In this document: positions 7,208 through 16,461 of the stretch, in pieces
How the letters are laid out: every line of letters starts with the position of its first letter
How positions within the stretch are numbered: the first letter of the stretch is position 1
DNA from: Legionellaceae bacterium
GTDB taxonomy: Bacteria; Pseudomonadota; Gammaproteobacteria; Legionellales; Legionellaceae
Assembly: GCA_030148065.1 (NCBI GenBank)
Contig: JASBUC010000015.1
Coordinates: forward strand, 1-45,572
Length of the DNA: 45,572 bases
Direction: 5' to 3'
Translations under genes and position numbers: made by a program
Notes under the pieces: generated by a model
Database searches by the model: none
What the model was told of the DNA's origin: nothing
What the model saw: the letters and a program-made list of their open reading frames with translations, nothing else

Positions 7208-8209
7208 TTAACAAACTGTGTCACGTTCTTGGTTTTTTAGAGCTTGCTTGCTACTGTGACCAGCGGCTTCTAGGTTTTGGTAAATACACTCAGTTATTTG
7301 CTCGGCAACGTTTAAAGCATTCATGCCATCTTCGCCTGTGACCACAGGCGTGCCATCTTCAATGATGCATTGAAGAAAGGCTTTAATTTCATCAAGCAGT
7401 GGATCACTTTTCTCAAATTGAGATTGATGTTGAACAATCTCAGGGATCCCAGGAAACATTTCACCTTCGCCTTTGTTAAAAATGGCAAATTTTTTGTTTT
7501 GGTAATCAATTGAGATGTACGCTTCGGGCTGAAAAATACGTGTTTTTCGCTCCGATTTAAAGCTGATACGACTGGCGGTCACATTGGCAACACAACCATT
7601 TTCAAAGCGCAGTCTTGCGTTTGCAATGTCAATGCCTGAGGTCAAGATGGCGGCCCCTTGCGCATCGATGTGTTCAACCGGGGATTTAACAATGGATTGT
7701 AGTAAATCAATGTCGTGAATCATTAAATCTAAAATAACGTTGACATCGGAACCACGCGGGTTAAATGGGGCAAGCCTGGTTGATTCAATAAATTTAGGAT
7801 TGGTGAGGTAGGGCTCGATGGCAATTTTAGCAGCATTAAACTGCTCTAAATGACCCACTTGCAGTTTTAACTTGTTCTTTTTAGCAAGGTTAACCAGTGC
7901 TTCTGCTTGCGATACGGTCTCAGTAATGGGTTTTTCAATCAAGACGTGCACGCCATGCTCTAGAAAGGTTTTGGCTATTTCATAGTGCTGGTTGGTCGTC
8001 GCTGCTATGCTAACAGCGTCTACTTTTCCAAGCAGATCGTTATGGTCTGAGACACCAGGTACTTCTAATTCCTGGGAAACGGCCTTGAGGGTTTCTTGGT
8101 TTCGGTCACAGACGGCCACTAAATTGGCTTGCTCAAGGAGCTTGAATTTTTGTGCGTGAAAACGTCCTAGGTAACCAGTTCCTATTACCGCACAATTGAG
8201 TTTTCTCAT
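7208..8209 (-). CDS. Gfo/Idh/MocA oxidoreductase, GnnA-like, in lpxB operon
   Basis: The protein has 333 residues. A Rossmann motif GTGYLG is at residues 10-15, the EKP of this superfamily at 92-94, then a GFO_IDH_MocA C-terminal domain with GHLEQFN, LAPFNPRGSDV and DLMIHDIDL. Proteins with these signatures often sit next to lpxB. The characterised example is GnnA of Acidithiobacillus, which oxidises the 3-hydroxyl of UDP-GlcNAc so that GnnB can aminate it, giving lipid A with amide-linked 3-acyl chains. That role is plausible here, but no GnnB-type aminotransferase and no lpxA lie in the window, so substrate and product remain open. It is immediately upstream of lpxB with one base between the stop and the lpxB ATG. 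Confidence 0.8.
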   Translation of the reverse strand: MRKLNCAVIGTGYLGRFHAQKFKLLEQANLVAVCDRNQETLKAVSQELEVPGVSDHNDLLGKVDAVSIAATTNQHYEIAKTFLEHGVHVLIEKPITETVSQAEALVNLAKKNKLKLQVGHLEQFNAAKIAIEPYLTNPKFIESTRLAPFNPRGSDVNVILDLMIHDIDLLQSIVKSPVEHIDAQGAAILTSGIDIANARLRFENGCVANVTASRISFKSERKTRIFQPEAYISIDYQNKKFAIFNKGEGEMFPGIPEIVQHQSQFEKSDPLLDEIKAFLQCIIEDGTPVVTGEDGMNALNVAEQITECIYQNLEAAGHSSKQALKNQERDTVC

Positions 8210-8316
8210 GGAATTTGTACACTAGCTCAAAAAAATAGATGATATTTTCACATTTTTTTACGAACAAATCAATTTTTCTACAGTTATACTAATTTAACAC
8301 AAGTGAGTTTTGAACA
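8210..8316. promoter_or_regulatory. Divergent promoter region, gnnA-like/lpxB and rnhB
   Basis: The 107-base AT-rich spacer separates divergent genes. TATACT at 8285-8290 is a good -10 for rnhB, but no convincing -35 lies at the proper distance. Nothing clear is seen for the minus strand. Confidence 0.4.
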
Positions 8317-8901
8317 ATGTATGAACAGTCTTTTCAAGGGCAGCTAGTTGCCGGTGTCGATGAAGTGGGTCGAGGCCCGTTGGTTGGGGATGTGGTCGCT
8401 GCTGCGGTCATACTACCAAAAGAGCATAAGCTTTCGTTAATGGATTCAAAAAAATTAACAGATAAGAAACGCGCGGTACTCGATGAGATGATTCGTGAGT
8501 GTGCGGTGTCTTTTTCCATTGGCATAGCAAACCCTAAGGAAATTGATGAATTGAATATTTTGCAAGCAAGTCTTCTAGCCATGAAACGGGCGGTAGAGGG
8601 ATTAAGCGTTGTGCCAGAGTTGACCTTAGTTGATGGCAATCGTCTTCCAAATTGGTCCTATCCGTCTAAAGCCATTGTAAAAGGGGACAGTTTAATACCA
8701 GCAATTAGTGCAGCCTCCATTATTGCTAAAGTCTTTCGTGATAAACAAATGATTGAGCTTGATAAAGAGCACCCAGAGTATGGTTTTGCCGCTCATAAAG
8801 GCTATCCAACCAAGCATCATCTAGAGGCCATCAAGCAATACGGCGTATTAGCAAGTTACCGAAAAAGCTTTAAGCCTGTGCGCGAGATCCTATTCCCGTG
8901 A
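8317..8901 (+). CDS. rnhB: Ribonuclease HII
   Basis: RNase HII cuts RNA embedded in DNA duplexes, including single ribonucleotides left by the replicase. The length of 194 residues is typical. The four carboxylates are visible: D15 and E16 in [10 protein letters not shown]106 in LVDGN and D124 in [17 protein letters not shown] and [13 protein letters not shown] also match the family. The ATG at 8317 is the only start that leaves a normal N-terminus. Its TGA abuts the TGA of the facing glutamate-synthase-like gene, so no room exists for a separate terminator. Confidence 0.95.
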   Translation: MYEQSFQGQLVAGVDEVGRGPLVGDVVAAAVILPKEHKLSLMDSKKLTDKKRAVLDEMIRECAVSFSIGIANPKEIDELNILQASLLAMKRAVEGLSVVPELTLVDGNRLPNWSYPSKAIVKGDSLIPAISAASIIAKVFRDKQMIELDKEHPEYGFAAHKGYPTKHHLEAIKQYGVLASYRKSFKPVREILFP

Positions 8902-10482
8902 TCAAAAGTGTGAACTGTCAGCTCGCAGCCAGTCATTTTTATAAGCCTCTGGCAGCGACTCTTTTAACAAGTCACCGGCTTCTAGAAAGGGGTAGAGCTC
9001 TGTGTAATTTTTACTGTGTATTTCATCGATGCGTTTGTAGATGTGCTGAGGACCAAGTTTTTCAGGGGAGTCGATGCCCATGGCACCAATTAGTTCCATA
9101 AAACTTTCCATGGTGACTTTGTGAAAGTTATGAACGTGCTTGGCTTTGTGCTCAGGAATGACGGCATTTACTCGGTTTGGATCTTGGGTGGCAATGCCAG
9201 TTGGGCACTCATTGGTGTTGCAGCGACGCGATTGGATGCAGCCTATTGAGAACAACATGCCTCGTGCTGAGTTGCACAAATCAGCGCCAATGGCTATTTT
9301 TTGCACCAGATCAAATGCTGAAATCACTTTACCTGAGGCAATGAGACGAATGTGTTTTCGAAGGTTACAGCCCACTAAGCAATTGTGTATAAAAATAAGG
9401 GCGTTGTTAATCGGAAGGCCTAAGCGGTTAGAAAATTCAATGGGGGCAGCCCCCGTGCCACCTTCGGCGCCATCGACGGTGATAAAGTCTGGGTAGACCT
9501 TTTCTTCTAGCATGGCTTTACAGATGGCCATAAATTGATGTTTTTGACCGACGGCTAATTTAAAACCAACGGGTTTGCCGCCACTTAGCTCTCGTAATTT
9601 TGTAATAAATGCCAGCAAGCTTTTTGGGCAGCTAAAGGCTGAGTGAGACGATGGTGAGTAGCAATCTTTGCCCATTGGGATCCCCCGAGTCTCAGAGACT
9701 TCTTTGCTTATTTTAGCCGCAGGGAGTAAGCCGCCGTGGGAGGGTTTTGCTCCTTGTGAAATTTTTATCTCAATCATTTTTACTGAATCATGTTTTGACT
9801 TTTCTGCAAATAAGGACTCGTCAAAATTACCATCTTCGGCTCGGCAACCAAAATAGCCGGTGCCTAGCTGCCAGACGATGTCCCCACCATGCTTTAAATG
9901 ATAAGGCGTTAGACCGCCTTCACCAGTATTGTGATAGAAGTTTCCATGCTTGGCGCCTAAATTTAGCGCTTCAATGGCGGTATAGCCTAGGGCGCCAAAA
10001 CTCATTGCTGAGACGTTCAGTCTTGACGCGATGTAAGGTTTCTTACAGGCGTCATTACCAATGGTAACTCGGCGGTGTTCGTTGTTTGCTTTGACTGGTT
10101 GCATTGAGTGTAGGGCAAGCTCATAGCCTTCTCGACTGATGTCGTGCTGAGTGCCAAATGGGACCGTATCGTTTGCAAGTTTAGATCGCTGGTAGACAAG
10201 TGAGCGCTGTTCTCTAGAGAAGGGTTTTTCGCTTAAATTAGTTGCTACAAAATACTGCTGCATTTCAGGTCGAATCGATTCAAGCATGTACCTAAAATGC
10301 CCAAAAAAGGGATAGTTTCTTAAGATGTTGTGAGTCGACTGCACTAAATCATAGGTACCAAGGAGGGCATAAAAGCCACTGAGTAGAAAACCCCAAGCAA
10401 AATGAACAGAAACCAGACACAATAACGCGTTAAAAAGGAGTAGAAGAGGTGCTGAAATCAAGAAAAACTTTTTGCCTGTCAT
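8902..10482 (-). CDS. FMN-binding glutamate synthase family protein, membrane-anchored
   Basis: The protein has 526 residues. The N-terminus has two hydrophobic segments (about residues 5-45), then a GltB-type FMN (beta/alpha)8 domain: NVSAMSFGALGYTAIEALN, GEGG, ISQGAKPSHGG, VDGAEGGTGAAP, and a cysteine cluster CIQSRRCNTNEC (C-x5-C-x4-C) that binds 3Fe-4S in glutamate synthases. It lacks the glutaminase domain of GltB, and no GltD is near, so it is not a classical GOGAT; the true substrate of this stand-alone family is uncertain. The ATG at 10482 is preferred over the TTG at 10494 because it has a GGGTAAG-like ribosome site. It is a single-gene unit, divergent from hutU. Confidence 0.8.
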   Translation of the reverse strand: MTGKKFFLISAPLLLLFNALLCLVSVHFAWGFLLSGFYALLGTYDLVQSTHNILRNYPFFGHFRYMLESIRPEMQQYFVATNLSEKPFSREQRSLVYQRSKLANDTVPFGTQHDISREGYELALHSMQPVKANNEHRRVTIGNDACKKPYIASRLNVSAMSFGALGYTAIEALNLGAKHGNFYHNTGEGGLTPYHLKHGGDIVWQLGTGYFGCRAEDGNFDESLFAEKSKHDSVKMIEIKISQGAKPSHGGLLPAAKISKEVSETRGIPMGKDCYSPSSHSAFSCPKSLLAFITKLRELSGGKPVGFKLAVGQKHQFMAICKAMLEEKVYPDFITVDGAEGGTGAAPIEFSNRLGLPINNALIFIHNCLVGCNLRKHIRLIASGKVISAFDLVQKIAIGADLCNSARGMLFSIGCIQSRRCNTNECPTGIATQDPNRVNAVIPEHKAKHVHNFHKVTMESFMELIGAMGIDSPEKLGPQHIYKRIDEIHSKNYTELYPFLEAGDLLKESLPEAYKNDWLRADSSHF

Positions 10483-10607
10483 GAGCTTACCCAATTAATT
10501 TTGATTACTTAAGGTTTAGCATAAATTTGAAGATCTTCAAAGCCGCTCGTTGGTTTTAGAAATGCCTTGGTGTAAGATGAGTCGAATTTTATCACCAGTG
10601 AGATCGT

Positions 10608-12275
10608 ATGAGTTGTAATGCGCAGAAGAAGTCTGTTAAAGCTCCGACCGGACCTAAGCGACAAACTAAGTCTTGGTTAACTGAAGCCCCTCTAAGAATG
10701 TTAATGAATAATTTAGATCCTGAGGTTGCTGAAAACCCTGAGGACTTAATCGTCTATGGCGGTATTGGCAAAGCAGCTCGTAACTGGCAGTGTTTTGATA
10801 AAATTGTCGAAACCCTTAAGGAGTTAGAGGACGATCAAACCTTGCTCGTACAGTCTGGTAAGCCTGTCGGGGTGTTTAGAACTCATAAAGACGCACCAAG
10901 AGTGTTAATTGCCAATTCAAACCTGGTTCCCAATTGGGCCAATTGGCAACATTTTAATGAGCTCGATCAAAAAGGCCTAATGATGTATGGTCAAATGACC
11001 GCAGGCTCTTGGATTTATATTGGTTCACAGGGAATTGTTCAAGGAACCTATGAAACCTTTGTTTCGATGGCAAAAACTCATTTTAATGGCTCTTTAAAAG
11101 GCCGTTGGATTTTAACCGCAGGCTTAGGTGGCATGGGTGGGGCGCAACCACTGGCGGCTGTCATGGCTGGTGCTAGCATGCTTGCCATCGAGTGTGATGA
11201 GACAAGGATTAATAAGCGTTTAGAGACAAAGTACCTGGATGCCAAAACGGACTCTTTGGATGAGGCTCTAGAGCTGATTGAGGCTTCCATCAAGGAGAAC
11301 AAACCGCGCTCGATTGGTCTATTAGGAAATGCAGCAGACATACTACCAGAGATGGTAAAGCGCGGCATACACCCAGATGTTGTTACCGATCAAACCTCCA
11401 GTCATGATCCTCTTAATGGTTATCTCCCTAGTGGTTGGAGCTTAGAACAGGCTAAAAAAGCACGGCTTGATACCCCAGAAGAACTCTTAAAGGCTTCACG
11501 TCAGTCAATTGCAAGGCATGTAAGCGCCATGCTTGCCTTTCACAAGCTTGGGATTCCAGTTGTTGATTATGGTAACAACATACGCCAGGTTGCGTTTGAA
11601 GAAGGGGTTGAAAACGCCTTTGACTTCCCAGGGTTTGTGCCTGCCTATATTAGACCGCTGTTTTGTGAGGGTATTGGACCTTTTCGTTGGGTGGCCTTAT
11701 CAGGGGATCCCAATGACATCTATAAAACTGATGAGAAGGTTAAAGAATTATTGCCTGAAAACAAAGCGCTGCATAATTGGCTGGATTTGGCAAAAGAACG
11801 CATTGCCTTTCAAGGGTTGCCGGCTCGAATTTGTTGGGTTGGTTTAAAAGATCGGGCACGATTAGGTCTTGCTTTTAACGAAATGGTACGAAATGGCACC
11901 TTGAGCGCTCCCATTGTGATTGGGCGTGATCATCTCGATTCTGGCAGCGTTGCAAGCCCAAATCGTGAAACAGAAGCCATGCGCGATGGATCGGATGCAG
12001 TGAGTGATTGGCCACTGTTGAACGCTCTTTTAAATACCGCTAGTGGTGCGACTTGGGTGAGTCTACATCATGGTGGTGGCGTTGGTATGGGCTTTTCTCA
12101 ACATGCTGGTATGGTGGTCGTTTGTGATGGTAGCCATGATGCTGATAGGCGGCTTAAAAACGTTTTAACCAATGATCCAGCAACAGGGGTGATGCGCCAC
12201 GCCGATGCTGGCTATGAACTTGCTACTAATTGCGCCAAAGAAAATGATCTGTGGCTTCCTATGCTTGAGTCTTAA
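10608..12275 (+). CDS. hutU: Urocanate hydratase HutU
   Basis: HutU adds water to urocanate to give 4-imidazolone-5-propionate, the second step of histidine degradation, using NAD+ as electrophile. Length is 555 residues, full size. It carries the urocanase signature [10 protein letters not shown] at residues 401-410, with C409 equivalent to the active-site Cys410 of Pseudomonas, plus the NAD-binding [10 protein letters not shown] and the [10 protein letters not shown]-terminal motif. The usual partners hutH, hutI and a HutC repressor are absent from this window, which is unusual for a gene normally in a hut operon. rnhA follows after 5 bases, so the three genes hutU-rnhA-dnaQ may share a transcript. 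Confidence 0.95.
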   Translation: MSCNAQKKSVKAPTGPKRQTKSWLTEAPLRMLMNNLDPEVAENPEDLIVYGGIGKAARNWQCFDKIVETLKELEDDQTLLVQSGKPVGVFRTHKDAPRVLIANSNLVPNWANWQHFNELDQKGLMMYGQMTAGSWIYIGSQGIVQGTYETFVSMAKTHFNGSLKGRWILTAGLGGMGGAQPLAAVMAGASMLAIECDETRINKRLETKYLDAKTDSLDEALELIEASIKENKPRSIGLLGNAADILPEMVKRGIHPDVVTDQTSSHDPLNGYLPSGWSLEQAKKARLDTPEELLKASRQSIARHVSAMLAFHKLGIPVVDYGNNIRQVAFEEGVENAFDFPGFVPAYIRPLFCEGIGPFRWVALSGDPNDIYKTDEKVKELLPENKALHNWLDLAKERIAFQGLPARICWVGLKDRARLGLAFNEMVRNGTLSAPIVIGRDHLDSGSVASPNRETEAMRDGSDAVSDWPLLNALLNTASGATWVSLHHGGGVGMGFSQHAGMVVVCDGSHDADRRLKNVLTNDPATGVMRHADAGYELATNCAKENDLWLPMLES

Positions 12276-12280
12276 AACCA

Positions 12281-12712
12281 ATGAAAAAAGTAACAATGTA
12301 TACAGATGGGGCTTGTAGTGGTAACCCGGGCCCCGGTGGCTGGGGAGTGGTCATGCTCTATGAATCTCACCAGAAAACCGTGTATGGTGGGGAGCCAGAT
12401 ACCACCAATAACCGTATGGAGCTGCAGGCTGCAATTTCAGGCTTAAAGTTATTAAAAGAACCTTGTGAAGTGGCGCTCTATACCGATTCAAATTACTTAA
12501 AACAGGGCATGACTGAGTGGTTAAGTCGTTGGAAGTTAAAAAATTGGAAAACGGCTGCCAATAAACCCGTTAAAAACGTCGACTTATGGCAGCAACTTGA
12601 TGAGTCAGTACAAAAACATAAAGTTACTTGGCACTGGGTAAAAGCACACGCTGGCAACCTCTACAACGAAAAGGCCGACGAATTGGCGCGACAAGGGGTG
12701 ATAGAGCAATGA
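12281..12712 (+). CDS. rnhA: Ribonuclease HI
   Basis: RNase HI degrades the RNA strand of RNA-DNA hybrids such as primers and R-loops. The protein has 143 residues. The catalytic residues are visible: D9 in [17 protein letters not shown]47 in NNRMELQ, D69 in YTDSNY, H123 and D133. The basic W-rich handle [19 protein letters not shown], which grips the hybrid, is present. The gene starts 5 bases after hutU and its stop overlaps the dnaQ ATG (ATGA), as in many Gammaproteobacteria where rnhA and dnaQ are paired. Confidence 0.97.
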   Translation: MKKVTMYTDGACSGNPGPGGWGVVMLYESHQKTVYGGEPDTTNNRMELQAAISGLKLLKEPCEVALYTDSNYLKQGMTEWLSRWKLKNWKTAANKPVKNVDLWQQLDESVQKHKVTWHWVKAHAGNLYNEKADELARQGVIEQ

Positions 12713-13413
12713 GTCGAATTATCTGCTTAGATACTGAGACAACTGGTTTAGAGGTCTCACAAGGTCACCGAATCATCGAAATAGGGGCTGTTGAGCTCAT
12801 TGAGCGAGAAATTACAGGTCGTCAATTTCACAAGTACATTAACCCCATGCGCCTAGTGGATAAAGGTGCTTTTGACGTGCATGGGATTAGCAATGATTTT
12901 TTACATGATAAGCCTTTATTTAAAGATGTGTGTGATGATTTTTTAAACTTTATTGACGGGGCTGAACTGGTCATTCACAACGCGCCATTCGATTTAGGGT
13001 TTTTAAATCACGAGTGTGAGCGTCTCAACTATGGTCCCCAGCGCATTGAATCCCGCTGTACCATAACTGATACCCTCAAACTTGCCAAAGCAAAACACCG
13101 AGGACAAAAAAATAACCTTGATGCGCTTTGTAAACGTTACGGTATTGACAACAGCAATCGAACCTTACACGGCGCGTTATTAGACTCTGAAATATTGGCA
13201 GACGTTTATTTGGCCATGACTGGTGGCCAGATAAACTTATTTACGCAAAGCGGAGAATCAAGCACAACTTCAAACCTTAATGAGGCCGCTAAGACTGTGC
13301 AAGGGGGGACTCAGATAGTTGATCATGGGGAGTATAAGGTAATATATGCAAATGCTGAGGAGCTGGCTGCCCATGAAAAATTTATGACCCAAATCCTCAA
13401 AGAGGAAGCTTAA
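12709..13413 (+). CDS. dnaQ: DNA polymerase III epsilon subunit, 3'-5' proofreading exonuclease
   Basis: The 234-residue DEDDh exonuclease proofreads for the replicative polymerase. ExoI is LDTETTG (D8, E10), Exo[13 protein letters not shown] (D95) and Exo[17 protein letters not shown] (H154, D159). QINLF at 174-178 is a good beta-clamp-binding pentapeptide just after the catalytic domain, where E. coli epsilon also has one. The C-terminal tail from about residue 180 should bind the alpha subunit. The open frame extends upstream to 12628, but the ATG at 12709 is right: it sits in an ATGA overlap with rnhA, has an AGGGGTG ribosome site and gives the family N-terminus. Its TAA shares four bases with the erpA stop on the other strand. 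Confidence 0.96.
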   Translation: MSRIICLDTETTGLEVSQGHRIIEIGAVELIEREITGRQFHKYINPMRLVDKGAFDVHGISNDFLHDKPLFKDVCDDFLNFIDGAELVIHNAPFDLGFLNHECERLNYGPQRIESRCTITDTLKLAKAKHRGQKNNLDALCKRYGIDNSNRTLHGALLDSEILADVYLAMTGGQINLFTQSGESSTTSNLNEAAKTVQGGTQIVDHGEYKVIYANAEELAAHEKFMTQILKEEA

Positions 13414-13802
13414 TCCTCTTCTTCATTAATACTGAAAGAGGATCCACAGCCACAAGTTGTTTTCGCATTAGGATTTCGAATGACAAATTGCGCCCCTTGT
13501 AAGTCTTCACGGTAGTCAATTTCTGCATTTTCTAAATATTGAAAGCTTAAAGAGTCGACAATTAGCTTGACTTGGCAGTCACCACTGGTACTAGTTTTCT
13601 CAAAGATGGCATCGTCTTCATTAATACTTTGATCAAAGGTAAAACCATACTGAAAGCCCGAGCAGCCCCCACCGGTAATGTAGACGCGTAAGTTTAAAGA
13701 GGGATCATCTTCTTCTAAAATTAACTCTGCGACTTTATCTACGGCACTTTGACAAAACTTAAGGCTCTCTTCACTACTGTTAGTTGCAAGTGTGTCTGTC
13801 AT
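13410..13802 (-). CDS. erpA: Iron-sulfur cluster insertion protein ErpA
   Basis: ErpA is an A-type carrier that delivers 4Fe-4S or 2Fe-2S clusters to apo-proteins such as IspG/IspH. The protein has 130 residues. The three ligand cysteines are C47 in [11 protein letters not shown] and C117/C119 in [10 protein letters not shown], followed by the acidic tail typical of ErpA. Two ATGs occur; 13802 is preferred over 13808 because a GTGA lies at usable distance, though the ribosome site is weak. A good promoter lies directly upstream. The downstream end overlaps dnaQ by four bases tail-to-tail. The upstream neighbour MutY is itself a 4Fe-4S protein, though this need not be functional. Confidence 0.93.
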   Translation of the reverse strand: MTDTLATNSSEESLKFCQSAVDKVAELILEEDDPSLNLRVYITGGGCSGFQYGFTFDQSINEDDAIFEKTSTSGDCQVKLIVDSLSFQYLENAEIDYREDLQGAQFVIRNPNAKTTCGCGSSFSINEEED

Positions 13803-13832
13803 AATCATTCACGTAATTGACAAAATTTGTTA

Positions 13833-13861
13833 ATTATACCAAATAATTAGGCAGGGCTCAA
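13833..13861 (-). promoter_or_regulatory. Sigma70-type promoter of erpA
   Basis: On the minus strand TTGAGC (13861-13856), a 17-base spacer and a perfect TATAAT (13838-13833). The -10 is 30 bases before the erpA ATG. The -35 overlaps the last codons of mutY, so erpA is transcribed independently of mutY. Confidence 0.7.
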
Positions 13862-14911
13862 AGCACTCTCGTTTTGATGAGGTTTTACAAGTTCTTGAAT
13901 GGGTTTGGCAAGCCCAAGCTTAGTTAATTGCTTTTTAGAGTGCCAAGAGAGTTGGCCTTCAAGCTCGAGGCTAAGATCATCTGCGTTGTCGAGCTCAATT
14001 TCTATTGGCTCTAGGATTAGATGATAATGGGAAAAAGTATGCTTAAAGCTTGCTAAGGGTTTTGGTTTTGCCTGAATGGTTTTTGAGAGTGTTTTAATCT
14101 CACTTTGCTTGCTGTACTCAGGCAAAGACCAAAGTCCTCCCCAAATGCCTGATTGTGGGCGCTTTATGAGTAAAATTTGCTCCCTGGTATGAATCAGCAA
14201 GAAAAAAGCTCGTTTTATAGGTTTTAATTTTCTAGCTTTCTTAAGCGGCAGTTCATTGGCTAGTCCCAATGTCTGTGCCTGACAGTCTGTCTTCATGGGG
14301 CAGTTAGGGCAATCTGGTTTGCTAGGCGTACAAATTAGCGCTCCCAAATCCATGATTGCCTGAGTATAGTCACGCGTTCGTAGATCTGGCATTAAAGCAT
14401 CTGCTCTCTGCCACAGTATTTTTTGCACAGACGGATCGTTTGAGTGGTGTTTCAGTGCAAAATAGCGAATCAGCACGCGTTTGACATTGCCATCTAAGAT
14501 GGCAGCTTTCTTATTAAAGGCAATGGAATAAATGGCATGGGCTGTTGTTTTTCCAATGCCTGGTAGTTGATAAAGCGCTTCTAGCTCATCAGGGAACATG
14601 CCGCAAAACTGCTCATTTATAATTTTAGCACAACGATGCAGATTTCTAGCGCGAGAATAATAGCCAAGGCCACTCCAGAGACCTAGAACGTCATCCAGAT
14701 CACAATTGGCTAAGGACTCAATAGTCGGGAAGCGCTTAATAAAACGATGAAAGTAGGGGATGACCGTTGTTACTTGTGTTTGTTGTAACATTACTTCAGA
14801 CAGCCACACTCGGTAGGGGCTTAAGTCTTGCTGCCAGGGTAAATCATGGCGGCCGTATGATTCAAACCAATCTAATAGTTTGCGACTAAAGGGGCTATGG
14901 CAAAGGGTCAT
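13847..14911 (-). CDS. mutY: A/G-specific adenine glycosylase MutY
   Basis: MutY removes adenine mispaired with 8-oxoguanine. The protein has 354 residues. Catalytic E39 lies in SEVMLQQTQV, the helix-hairpin-helix is LPGIGKTTAHAIY (116-128), and the catalytic aspartate is D140 in ILDGNVKRVL. The 4Fe-4S loop has C194, C201, C204 and C210 with the expected 6-2-5 spacing. The C-terminal third is a NUDIX-like 8-oxoG recognition domain (LIKRPQSGIWGGLWSLPE). The first codons overlap the end of the AsmA-family gene by 17 bases, as in other Gammaproteobacteria where these two genes are coupled. Confidence 0.96.
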   Translation of the reverse strand: MTLCHSPFSRKLLDWFESYGRHDLPWQQDLSPYRVWLSEVMLQQTQVTTVIPYFHRFIKRFPTIESLANCDLDDVLGLWSGLGYYSRARNLHRCAKIINEQFCGMFPDELEALYQLPGIGKTTAHAIYSIAFNKKAAILDGNVKRVLIRYFALKHHSNDPSVQKILWQRADALMPDLRTRDYTQAIMDLGALICTPSKPDCPNCPMKTDCQAQTLGLANELPLKKARKLKPIKRAFFLLIHTREQILLIKRPQSGIWGGLWSLPEYSKQSEIKTLSKTIQAKPKPLASFKHTFSHYHLILEPIEIELDNADDLSLELEGQLSWHSKKQLTKLGLAKPIQELVKPHQNESALSPA

Positions 14912-16379
14912 GGTACAACATTGGAATAATTTTACTGGGATCTAGGGTCATAAGTGGTGCTTTGCGACCACCAATGATTGTTAAGGGGATCTTGCCGTGC
15001 AGCTCTTGTATTTCAGTTGGAAAGTCTGCTAGCTCATCAGTATCAATTTCTAGTAGGCCCTTACCTGACACACTGCTTGTTTTCATATTAAGCTTAGCTT
15101 GTAAGTTAAGTGTAAAGGGATAGGAAATAATTTGAAATTGTTCAATCGTTACTTCATTGGGGCTAAACGAGACATCTCCTACAGCGCTTTCGAACGCTAG
15201 CGTTTTGTTAGTAATTAAATTGTCATGATCAAGTTTTGTAAGATAGAGACTAAAGTCTCGTTTACTATTCGATTTATAGTTATTTGATAGTTTGACAGCG
15301 CTACTGATGGCAAGTTTGGTGTCAAAATAAGAGAACGTGCCATTTGAATAGCTAAATTGCGCATGTCCTTTCATACTGTTTAAGACGCCATCCAGAGACT
15401 TGATAATTGCTTTAAATTCAGCATCAATGTCTAGCAAGCCCTGTATTCTAAGTGGGAAAGGGCTGTGAAGCCTGGTGGTTTCTACCCGACGAGCTTTTAC
15501 TTTACCCTGGCTGACGCCTTCTATGATATCACACTCGAGTGAGGCATTAACAATGCCTTGTCCTGCGTTAAAGCGAACGTCATCAACCTTCAATTTTCCA
15601 GCTCGGTAGGTGAGGTTTGCTTTCACATTCTCACCAAAAGCCCCTAAAAAGCGTACCCTGTCTGCTAATAACTCCCCATCAAAACGAACTTTAAAAATCC
15701 TTTCGGCTAAGGGCAGTGAAAATAGGTCTTTCGGTAGCGAGGCCATGCCTTTTATTTTTCCATCGTATATTCGAGAAACTCGTTCATATTTTCTTTGTCG
15801 GTAAGTGGGTGTTTGGTTTAAATGAATAGCAACAAACAAAGGGAAGGGCTTGTCAGCGGAGATGTTAATCGCTTGAATTTTATCAAAATGAAGGGTTTGT
15901 CCTGGCTCTTTGAAATAAATGTCCTTAAAGTTAATTGCTTTTAAGGTGACAAGTTTTTGAATCCTATTTCTTTTTCGCTGAGTCTGTTTGTCAAACACCT
16001 CGTTTTTTAAGTCGTCATTACCATCAGACCAGGGAAGATTAATAACTGAATGTATGATGTCGAGTCTGTCGATGCTTAGATTACCATTGATAAGCGGCTG
16101 ATAAACTAAATGAGCCTTAATGGCTTGAATATTTACCTGAGGGCGACGATTTTTACCATAGACAACAATATCATCGGCATAAATCCCAAAATAGGGCCAC
16201 CAGCGCCAACTGAGCTCTCCTTTGATTCGAACTTCATGTTGAAGGAGTAAAGAGGTTTCTCTTTCGATGGCTTCTTTATATTTACTAATATCCAGAGTGC
16301 TGATGATTGCAACTGCAAAAAAAACAAGCAGCAAGACGAGAAAGCATAATCCTTGCAAAACACTCTTTAAGGTCTTCAT
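14895..16379 (-). CDS. AsmA family envelope protein
   Basis: The protein has 494 residues. One N-terminal transmembrane segment (about residues 8-28) is followed by LDISKYKEAIERETSLLLQHEVRIKGELSW, the AsmA signature. The rest is predicted beta-rich repeats, as in the bridge-like AsmA proteins that span the periplasm and influence lipid flow and outer-membrane homeostasis. It is shorter than E. coli AsmA (about 617 residues). Its 3' end overlaps mutY by 17 bases, so the two are translationally coupled. I leave the gene symbol blank because several paralogues of this family are common. Confidence 0.85.
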   Translation of the reverse strand: MKTLKSVLQGLCFLVLLLVFFAVAIISTLDISKYKEAIERETSLLLQHEVRIKGELSWRWWPYFGIYADDIVVYGKNRRPQVNIQAIKAHLVYQPLINGNLSIDRLDIIHSVINLPWSDGNDDLKNEVFDKQTQRKRNRIQKLVTLKAINFKDIYFKEPGQTLHFDKIQAINISADKPFPLFVAIHLNQTPTYRQRKYERVSRIYDGKIKGMASLPKDLFSLPLAERIFKVRFDGELLADRVRFLGAFGENVKANLTYRAGKLKVDDVRFNAGQGIVNASLECDIIEGVSQGKVKARRVETTRLHSPFPLRIQGLLDIDAEFKAIIKSLDGVLNSMKGHAQFSYSNGTFSYFDTKLAISSAVKLSNNYKSNSKRDFSLYLTKLDHDNLITNKTLAFESAVGDVSFSPNEVTIEQFQIISYPFTLNLQAKLNMKTSSVSGKGLLEIDTDELADFPTEIQELHGKIPLTIIGGRKAPLMTLDPSKIIPMLYHDPLP

Positions 16380-16461
16380 CTATGATCCAAATTCCACTTA
16401 TAAGCTAATGGTCGATATAAAATTGAGTTCTGTCAACTTTTAGAGCCTAATAAGGTAGGTT

